A stretch of 17,500 nucleotides of DNA from Chondrilla cf. caribensis (taxonomy: Eukaryota; Porifera; Demospongiae; Chondrillida; Chondrillidae): positions 4,441,466-4,458,965 of the forward strand of contig OZ026557.1 in NCBI GenBank assembly GCA_964020155.1, given 5' to 3'. This document shows positions 1 to 8,400 of the stretch, in pieces (the first letter of the stretch is position 1; each line of letters opens with the position of its first letter). The notes beneath the pieces were generated by a model, which was not told the DNA's origin, made no database searches, and worked only from the letters and a program-made list of their open reading frames with translations. Position numbers and translations under genes: made by a program.

Positions 1-732
1 CATGTGATGGGCTCTCTGAATACTATCTCAATGTAGAATGCCATCACAGCATTACTCTATCATTGAAAGTAATATTAAGTCTTAGATATTGGCTGTTTTA
101 TACAAAAACGGATGCATATTTCATTGGTCGACTCTCACAATAATGCGTGTTAACTATAATGGTATCTAAGCGAGAGTTAGAAGCAATTGAAATGTGTCTT
201 TCTCACAGGAGGTCGATTGCACCATTGGCTGATGAATCTAATTATAATGATGTCATTTGGCAAGCTATATATAAATAAAACCAACAGTTACATCATACAC
301 TAAAAATAGTACCACACGCATGTACACATGCATGATAATAATATTATAATAAATTGATGAGAAATCAATCATGCATGTCCTGTCACTTTCCTGAAACATA
401 TCCATCCCATAAACCTTTGATGACATTAAACGAGTTTCTAAGTACCTGCAGAACACAAAAATACAAATAGGATATCTCTCAATAAATTAAGGAATATGTT
501 GTACAGGTCTGTAGATGAATGAAAAACGGTGTTAAGAAGTAATTTCGACAAATAGAAGATTCTGGTATGGCTAGAGTGATGAAACTCAGAAAACACTGCC
601 TTTGATACTACGAGGCTTCTGGCACCTCAGAGTCTGGAGGTGGTGTTTGTAACCAAGCAACCCCTCTACCAACCAGCAACCACCTACCAACTCGCATCCC
701 TTGATAGACGATAATCTTAATAAGGATGAGTC
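1..732. other. AT-rich intergenic sequence, no supported gene
   Basis: No confident coding exon is seen on either strand. Two short minus-strand stretches look faintly coding. One at about 612-698 ends in PPPDSEVPEAS and a stop. The other, at about 380-449, follows a TTCTGCAG acceptor-like site. Neither can be joined to another exon in the window, so neither is annotated as a gene. Confidence 0.5.
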
Positions 733-940
733 TTTCAATTCACATCTTTGATGGATGACAATCAAACATCTACCCTTTTAATCCACATCTTTGATAGACG
801 ATACACAGACAACTGCCCTTTTAATTCACATTTACTATGGACGATACTCGGATAATTGCCCTTTCAATTCACATCTTTGATGGACGATAATCTAACAACT
901 ACCCTTTTAATCACACGGAAGATATCCAAACAACTGCCCC
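733..940. repeat. 43-bp degenerate minisatellite, about 4.8 copies
   Basis: Units begin at 733, 776, 819, 862 and 905, exactly 43 bp apart. Each starts with TTT[TC]AATTCACATCTTTGAT or a close variant and ends with a form of AACTGCCC. The fifth copy is truncated and diverged. No protein frame is shared across the units because 43 is not a multiple of three. Confidence 0.85.
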
Positions 941-1090
941 TCAACCCACCTCCTTGCTTCTTTCAGCCAACCTCATGTTCTGTACTATGTCTTGAATCAC
1001 CCAGTACTGCTGTCGCATGAAGACCTTAGTATCTGTGGTGTGAGAAGTGTATTTCCAGTTAGTGAATATTCCCGGTTAGTGAGTACAATT

Positions 1091-1147
1091 CACTCAGTCC
1101 CTACGTAGCTCACATTTACTGTGTCAACCAGTACTGATAGCAAGTAG
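1091..1147 (+). repeat. Left copy of direct repeat flanking the 35-bp array
   Basis: The stretch from CACTCAGTCCCTA to CAACCAGTACTGATAGCAAGTA recurs, slightly diverged, at 3133-3186 on the other side of the satellite. The two copies immediately bracket the array in the same orientation. Confidence 0.8.
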
Positions 1148-1148
1148 A

Positions 1149-3110
1149 GTACAACGTGCTTAGTAAGTACCCTGGTTAGTACAGTACAGCTTGCTTAGTA
1201 AGTACCCTGGTTAGTACAGTACAACGTGCTTAGTAAGTACCCTGGTTAGTACAGTACAACTTGCTTAGTAAGTACCCTGGTTAGTACAGTACAACTTGCT
1301 TAGTAAGTACCCTGGTTAGTACAGTACAACTTGCTTAGTAAGTACCCTGGTTAGTACAGTATAACTTGCTCAGTAAGTACCCTGGTTAGTACAGTACAAC
1401 TTGCTTAGTAAGTACTCTGGTTAGTACAGTACAACGTGCTCAGTAAGTACCCTGGTTAGTACAGTACAGCTTGCTTAGTAAGTACCCTGTTTAGTACAGT
1501 ATAACTTGCTTAGTAAGTACCCTGGTTAGTACAGTACAACTTGCTTAGTAAGTACCCTGGTTAGTACAGTATAACTTGCTCAGTAAGTACCCTGGTTAGT
1601 ACAGTACAACTTGCTTAGTAAGTACCCTGGTTAGTACAGTACAACTTGCTTAGTAAGTACTCTGGTTAGTACAGTACAACTTGCTTAGTAAGTACCCTGG
1701 TTAGTACAGTATAACTTGCTCAGTAAGTACCCTGGTTAGTACAGTACAGCTTGCTTAGTAAGTACCCTGTTTAGTACAGTATAACTTGCTTAGTAAGTAC
1801 CCTGGTTAGTACAGTACAACTTGCTTAGTAAGTACCCTGGTTAGTACAGTATAACTTGCTCAGTAAGTACCCTGGTTAGTACAGTACAACTTGCTTAGTA
1901 AGTACCCTGGTTAGTACAGTACAACTTGCTTAGTAAGTACTCTGGTTAGTACAGTACAACTTGCTTAGTAAGTACCCTGGTTAGTACAGTATAACTTGCT
2001 CAGTAAGTACCCTGGTTAGTACAGTACAACTTGCTTAGTAAGTACCCTGGTTAGTACAGTACAACGTGCTTAGTAAGTACTCTGGTTAGTACAGTACAAC
2101 TTGCTTAGTAAGTACCCTGGTTAGTACAGTACAACTTGCTTAGTAAGTACCCTGGTTAGTACAGTACAACTTGCTTAGTAAGTACCCTGGTTAGTACAGT
2201 ATAACTTGCTCAGTAAGTACCCTGGTTAGTACAGTACAACTTGCTTAGTAAGTACCCTGGTTAGTACAGTACAACTTGCTTAGTAAGTACCCTGGTTAGT
2301 ACAGTACAACTTGCTTAGTAAGTACTCTGGTTAGTACAGTACAACTTGCTTAGTAAGTACTCTGGTTAGTACAGTACAACTTGCTTAGTAAGTACCCTGG
2401 TTAGTACAGTATAACTTGCTCAGTAAGTACCCTGGTTAGTACAGTACAACTTGCTTAGTAAGTACCCTGGTTAGTACAGTACAACGTGCTTAGTAAGTAC
2501 TCTGGTTAGTACAGTACAACTTGCTTAGTAAGTACCCTGGTTAGTACAGTACAACTTGCTTAGTAAGTACCCTGGTTAGTACAGTACAACTTGCTTAGTA
2601 AGTACCCTGGTTAGTACAGTATAACTTGCTCAGTAAGTACCCTGGTTAGTACAGTACAACTTGCTTAGTAAGTACCCTGGTTAGTACAGTACAACTTGCT
2701 TAGTAAGTACCCTGGTTAGTACAGTACAACTTGCTTAGTAAGTACCCTGGTTAGTACAGTACAACTTGCTTAGTAAGTACCCTGGTTAGTACAGTACAAC
2801 TTGCTTAGTAAGTACCCTGGTTAGTACAGTACAACTTGCTTAGTAAGTACCCTGGTTAGTACAGTACAACGTGCTTAGTAAGTACCCTGGTTAGTACAGT
2901 ACAACTTGCTTAGTAAGTACCCTGGTTAGTACAGTACAACTTGCTTAGTAAGTACTCTGGTTAGTACAGTACAACTTGCTTAGTAAGTACTCTGGTTAGT
3001 ACAGTACAACTTGCTTACTAAGTACCCTGGTTAGTACAGTACAACTTGCTTAGTAAGTACCCTGGTTAGTACAGTACAACGTGCTTAGTAAGTACCCTGG
3101 TTAGTACAGT
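1149..3110. repeat. 35-bp satellite array, about 56 copies, with higher-order structure
   Basis: The unit joins GTACAACTTGCTTAGTAAG and TACCCTGGTTAGTACA and is repeated with almost no length change over 1962 bp. A few point variants mark units: ATAACTTGCTCAG, ACAACGTGC, TACTCTGG and CCTGTTTAG. The ATAACTTGCTCAG variant begins at 1361, 1571, 1711, 1851, 1991, 2201, 2411 and 2621, always 140 or 210 bp apart. The 210-bp blocks starting at 1991 and 2411 are identical, and a pair of rare variants at 1466 recurs 280 bp later at 1746. Units therefore spread as multi-unit blocks. No other gene signal lies inside the array. Confidence 0.95.
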
Positions 3111-3132
3111 CTCCTGGTTGATACACACACCT

Positions 3133-3186
3133 CACTCAGTCCCTAGCTCATGTACACTATGTCAACCAGTACTGATAGCAAGTACC
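3133..3186 (+). repeat. Right copy of direct repeat flanking the 35-bp array
   Basis: This is the partner of 1091-1147. It shares CACTCAGTCCCTA and GTCAACCAGTACTGATAGCA. The left copy leads into AGTACAACGTGC (array), while this copy leads into unique sequence. Confidence 0.8.
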
Positions 3187-3300
3187 TCTGATAAGTACAC
3201 ATTTGGTGTGCCCTTCAAGGTATTTACGTACTTCTCAAGTTGGACTGTAGATGTAGGTTTTACCATTGTCACACATGGCTACCAGGTAATGAGCAAACAG

Positions 3301-3359
3301 TTCTTATTCCCATTTTGTTTTTATGAATTTTGTTCTTATTACCATTTTGTTTTTTTGAG
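3301..3359. repeat. Imperfect 31-bp T-rich tandem duplication
   Basis: TTCTTATTCCCATTTTGTTT starting at 3301 recurs at 3332 as TTCTTATTACCATTTTGTTT. It lies in the probable 3' untranslated or downstream region of the minus-strand two-exon gene. Confidence 0.6.
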
Positions 3360-3526
3360 AGGTTTTGTTCCTAATTCCCTATCGCCTGATCAAGTCGTGA
3401 GAACAGGTACCATGCATGCATATGTGGTGAAAGGGGGACATTTTCAAAGTCTGGCTATGTTAGACCAGGTCCAAATCCCCCACCCAATGCAAATCTGTAC
3501 AGTGCTTTAGATCACGTCACACCACA

Positions 3527-3948
3527 TTAATTGAGCCAATCTCGATCTTGACAGCTGGCACACTCACTAGCCCATGTTACTTCCTGAGGGTCGAACTTCT
3601 TCCTGTTTGCTGCCGCTTGCTCCACTTCCTCTTCCTGTACAGCCATCACAACGCGAACACCAATTGTGGGTGGAAGTCGCAGCCGCTCCAAATTCGATGG
3701 GATCTGGAGTGGAGGAATGCAGAAGCATCGTTAACAGAACAGCACATCTGGACTGTATCCAGTTGACCTTTGAATAGTGAAACCTTTGGCTCTTGGCAGG
3801 ATTCAGAAATGCCCCTCTGAAGACAATATTTCAATAAAAAATGTTTAGAGAAAGATTTTATTAGTTGAACCCAAGGATTCTTAATGCTCCAACACCACGA
3901 AGGGTTTCAATAAGCAAGGGTAACACATAAACATAGTGTACACACATG

Positions 3949-4013
<65 letters not shown>

Positions 4014-4025
4014 CACACACAACAC

Positions 4026-4079
<54 letters not shown>

Positions 4080-4128
4080 AACACAACACACACACACACA
4101 CACACACACAACACACACAACACAACAC

Positions 4129-4181
<53 letters not shown>

Positions 4182-4584
4182 CTCAATAATATACACAATA
4201 GACATTTACCACAATCAAGAATGGTAATTAACTTATCGTTGCCGGTCATACATATAGTTGATATATCACAAGATCAAACATTAAATTGCCATGTACTAAA
4301 TGGCATGTCGAATGTACTCAAGCACTGAACTGTATCTCACCAACACTCAGTTTCCAACAGCAGTGTTGACTGCCTAGGACGGGATGCCCATCCGGTCGGC
4401 TTACCTCTCCCCTTTTGACAGTCACTTTAACGAAGTTGACGCCGTGACACACCAGAGAACCTCTCCCACTCTTGTGAACGCTCTTTCTATATCCCAAGCA
4501 TAAAGAATCTACAGTATACTCCAAATCGGGATATAGTTTACTCTTATGTACTTTCGAAGCGTTTCTGTTGGAAGCCATTTTCAT
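3527..4584 (-). CDS. Two-exon gene, small soluble protein of unknown family (118 aa)
   Basis: The exons are 4405-4584 (residues 1-60) and 3527-3703 (residues 61-118 plus TAA), on the minus strand. Exon 1 ends GGAGAG followed by GTAAGC, a good donor. Exon 2 follows a long pyrimidine tract ending CTCCACTCCAG, with a GTTAAC branch-like site upstream. Both junctions are phase 0, so the frame is kept. Exon 1 encodes a basic N-terminus (MKMASNRNASKVHKSKLYPD) and ends VKVTVKRGE. Exon 2 is charged and probably helical (AVQEEEVEQAAANRKKFDPQ), then has two Cys in ASECASCQDRDWLN at the C-terminus. No signal peptide or membrane segment is present. I do not recognise the family. The gene is divergent from the ABCG gene, and its single intron contains a ~230-bp CA repeat. 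An extra small exon in the intron cannot be excluded. Confidence 0.7.
3951..4181. repeat. (CA)n microsatellite with AACAC interruptions
   Basis: This is almost uninterrupted AC dinucleotide on the plus strand, broken by short AACAC and AAACAC blocks. It lies in the intron of the minus-strand two-exon gene. Long Thr/His or Cys/Val reading frames across it are artefacts of the repeat. Confidence 0.95.
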
Positions 4585-4850
4585 TTATGTAGGGGAATCC
4601 CCATACATCATTCGATCGACTGTTCCTCCAAAAGTTGCGCAATGATTTCTTGTATGGTGCAACTTATCGACGGCGTATTTAAACGGTGTGCGGGCGTGCT
4701 ATCCGTCATCCATCTGGCCTGCAGCTAAGAAGACGCAGTCGAGAAGAAAGAGTGTGAGAGAGAGAGAGAGCACGGAAGACCCTGCCACCGTATGCGGCCA
4801 TCTTACCATCTTAAACACTCAACTAACGTACAGTAGTATCACTTATAGCT
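4585..4850. promoter_or_regulatory. Probable bidirectional promoter of two-exon gene and ABCG gene
   Basis: Only 266 bp separate the divergent start codons (minus ATG at 4582-4584, plus ATG at 4851-4853). The interval holds a TATTTAAA at 4676-4683 and a GA-dinucleotide run around 4755-4772. An in-frame TAA at 4824-4826 upstream of the plus-strand ATG supports that start. Promoter function is inferred from geometry only. Confidence 0.5.
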
Positions 4851-5164
4851 ATGGCTGAAGGCCCGAACACCAAAGACTCTATTTTGAGTTTCAACGATGT
4901 CTGTGTTGACATTAAGGAGAAGAGGATAATAAGCAATGTCTCTGGAGTGGCCGAAAAAGGAGAAATATTGGCAATCATGGGCCCCAGTGGTGCGTGTAGG
5001 GGTCGTTATGGGCCCCAGTGGTGCGTGTAGGGGTCGTTATGGGCCCCAGTGGTGCGTGTAGGGGTCGTGATGGGTTTCAGTGGTGTATACTCAGGGACTT
5101 CCCAGTGACTCAACTGGCCAACATTGTCACTGTCTCCGTAGACGGTAGTGGTGTGAATAGGATC

Positions 5165-5213
<49 letters not shown>

Positions 5214-5408
5214 CGGTTTTACTCCCCCTCCCCTCCTAGGTGGAGGAAAGACCACTCTTCTTAATGCTTTGGCGGGATACACCCCGATATCACAGGGCAG
5301 CATACAGGTTCGCGGAAGAGAGATTAACAAACGTATCAGAAGGAGAATAAGCTATGTTCTACAGTCGGACATCTTCTTTGCAAACTTGACATTACGAGAG
5401 ACTTTAAT

Positions 5409-5483
<75 letters not shown>

Positions 5484-8400
5484 GTGGGTGTGGGTATGTG
5501 CATGTGTGTGTACATCTGTACGTGTGTGTATGTGTATGTGTGTGGGTGTGGGTGTGGGTACGGGTGTGTACATGGTGATACTGTAAGTTAGGTATAGCCT
5601 TCTACTTCTCCAGTATTCGGCCCTGCTGCGATTGCCATCACATATGACATTCAAAGAGAAGATCAGCAAAGTATGTGTGTGTATACAAGTCCACTAAACG
5701 TGTGAATACCTCACAGCCTAAAGACACGTCTCCTGTAATTGACAACAAGGGTACAGCATGAGGTGTCAATTGGGGACAAAAGTGCCTGTATCTGCTATAA
5801 CCCACCTGTAAGGGATACAACTAATGTGCCTTGGTGGCAGTGTGTGTGTATACCATATAGTGGGAAATCTTCGCGGGACAAAATTTTCATGGATGGTTCC
5901 AAAAATGAAAATTTGTGGATAAAAATTTTGCAGATGCTGGCCACAGTCACATGATAAAACAATGAGAACGCCTAATTCAGATTTTACTTTCACGGATGTT
6001 AGGCCAACTACGAAATTTGTATAAATTTTGTCCTGCGAAAATTTCCAGCTACACAGTATACCCAACGAGTGATGTCTTTTTACACCACTCACTATAGTAG
6101 TACTGCTGGTGTAGTGTGTTAATTGAAGGGCATCGTGGTGGAAGTGTGAACAAGCATTGGTAGGTCAAAGATTGATTGGTAGGAACTAATCGAGACTATT
6201 ATCAAATGAAACAGGGTTCATCACAGATAAGACTGCTTTTTTGATCCATCCTGTCGTTTGTCCTCTATTATTGTATATGTAAAAGTGTGATGGTGTTTTT
6301 GGTTACCACAGATTTACATTCTTTCAGTGTTACCATGGTAAATCATGCCCTCCCCCTATACATGCAATGCAGGTGGACCAGGTGATAGAGACACTGGGCC
6401 TTCAATCCTGTCAGCAAACAAGTACGTACAATATTCTGTTGCTCAGTATGTTTAGTTGCTGTGTACAAAATATCATAATTTTCATGTAATATTGTCTGTA
6501 TGTGTATAGAATTAATACACATACACATATGTACATTCTTGTATGAATGTATGTATGCACTTCCTACTTACATACATAGTGTGCAATTCCTTCCTGTGAC
6601 AGTTATTGGGAGCCCACTCAAGAGAGGGTTATCTGGAGGAGAGAAGAAGAGAACCAACATTGCTTGTGAAATGTTGACCGATCCCTTCATTCTTCTGTTG
6701 GATGTGAGTTGACGAATGGAAGTGTGTGTATTCGGATGAACAGCCGGTCATTCTGTGTGTTCTGTACACTCACTGTAGGAGCCCACATCAGGTCTGGACA
6801 GCAGTACGGCTTATTCCTTGTTCATGTCGTTGAAGAAGCTGGCCCACAGTGAAGGGAAGACAGTAGTCACCAGTATCCACCAACCTTCTTCACAACTCTT
6901 CTACGGATTTGACAAACTGCTGCTCATAGCTAAGGGAAAGGTCAGTAGTAGTAGTGTGATAATCACATGCTTGTCACATGATGACCACATGACATTTCGA
7001 CATCCCCAGGTTGCTTACTACGGTCCAGCCAAATCAGTCATGGACTACTTCAGCAGTGTTGGTCTGCACTGCACTCTGCTTTACAACCCAGCGGATTATA
7101 TCTGTGAGCTGATGAGGACCTTGTGTTTTGACTGTAGTTTAACGAACTTTGTTCTTTGGTTTGTAGTGGAAATGGTATCCATTCCCGAGTCTAGGAGAGT
7201 CTTGATTGGTCCCGATCCCCCAGACACAGGCTCCTCCCACCAGAGTAAATGGTGGCATAAGATCTGGCCTGTGGGCAAGTGTTACGATTTGTACAGACGA
7301 ACAAGACGCTCGTACGCACCTCCCACTACTTCTGACCACCAGACCATTCCTGCCATAGCAGATGGTGACAGTGATCCTGAGACCACTGGAGAACATGTCC
7401 TCGGAGAAGAAGTTGTTAAAAGTGACAGTGTTGTAGTGATAATGGAGTACCAGGAGGAACCGCAGGGCCGTGTCTCCCCAAAGGCACCACTTCCAGCCAT
7501 CACTGAGAATCACGAACTATCAGAGATCAATGATGAAGGAGTGTCATCCTTCTTAAGTGCAAACGACCCCGAATTGAATGAATCAAAGAAGCGAGTAAGT
7601 TTCAATGACAGCTCCATCTCTCCCAGACCAAGCAATGGTTTTCTTAGTGGAGGAAGAAGGGACACCACTGTAACAGCTTACGTCGAAGAGGCTCAGGTAG
7701 TGGCTGATGAAAATGAAAAAAAATGGGTCACCTCTTGGTACTGGCAGTTCTTGATCCTGTTTCATCGTAACTTCAAACAATCACGTAACATTGTACTTTC
7801 AAAGATGGTCATCATACAGGTTTGTCTGCAGTCCTGCATGTTTGAATTGCCACCTGTGTGCGTGCTTGCGTGCGTGCATGCGTGCGTGTGTGTGTGTGTA
7901 TTTGCATTTTGCACGTGTATACCTATACGTATGTGCATAATGTATGTACGCACTTTATGATACTGATACTATAATAATGTGCATACTTGTGTGTGTGAAT
8001 GTGTGTGTGTGTGTGCATGTATACTCATGTATATGGGATGTATATCCACAGTACAGTATTGAATCTATTCATGGGCATGGTATGGTATCCTCTTGTTCCC
8101 TTAGAGTATCTTCGTCTTGGTATTCTGTGCACTTGTGTGGTTTCAAATACCACATGAAGAAGGCTCACTCCCCGATGTTCTCGGGTTGTTCTTCTTCTCA
8201 CTGACCTACTGGGGCTTTTCTAGCATACTCCGTACAGTTGGAGCCAGTGAGTGTACCAAGCTAGTCATTGTTACAAGTGACCGATCTCTATGTTCTTACG
8301 TATGTACTGTATGTACGTATGTGAGGTACAACCACAGTAATGTATGTACAGGTGCCATATGTACAACATACAGCTTGAATTCGAAGGGTTTGTCACCCTG

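Noticed and set aside
1149..3110. CRISPR-like array
   Set aside because: The 35-bp units are contiguous with no unique spacers, and the setting is eukaryotic.
3118..3510. 130-codon plus-strand frame
   Set aside because: It starts inside the satellite flank, has low-complexity Phe-rich stretches from a T-rich tandem repeat, and shows no splice partners or recognisable domain.
3548..3766. Plus-strand frame over 3548-3766
   Set aside because: It is the antisense of the well-supported second exon of the minus-strand gene (3527-3703).
3881..4328. Cys/Val-rich or Thr/His-rich proteins across the CA repeat
   Set aside because: They are translations of a dinucleotide repeat, open in several frames on both strands.
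7010..7819. One continuous exon from 7010 to 7819
   Set aside because: The frame is open, but removing 7104-7166 restores the conserved NPADYILE motif with good splice sites. Retention is kept as a possibility in the findings.
7912..7917. CACGTG in ABCG intron 8 as an E-box
   Set aside because: It lies in a degenerate TG-rich intronic stretch with many ACGTG look-alikes and no nearby promoter.
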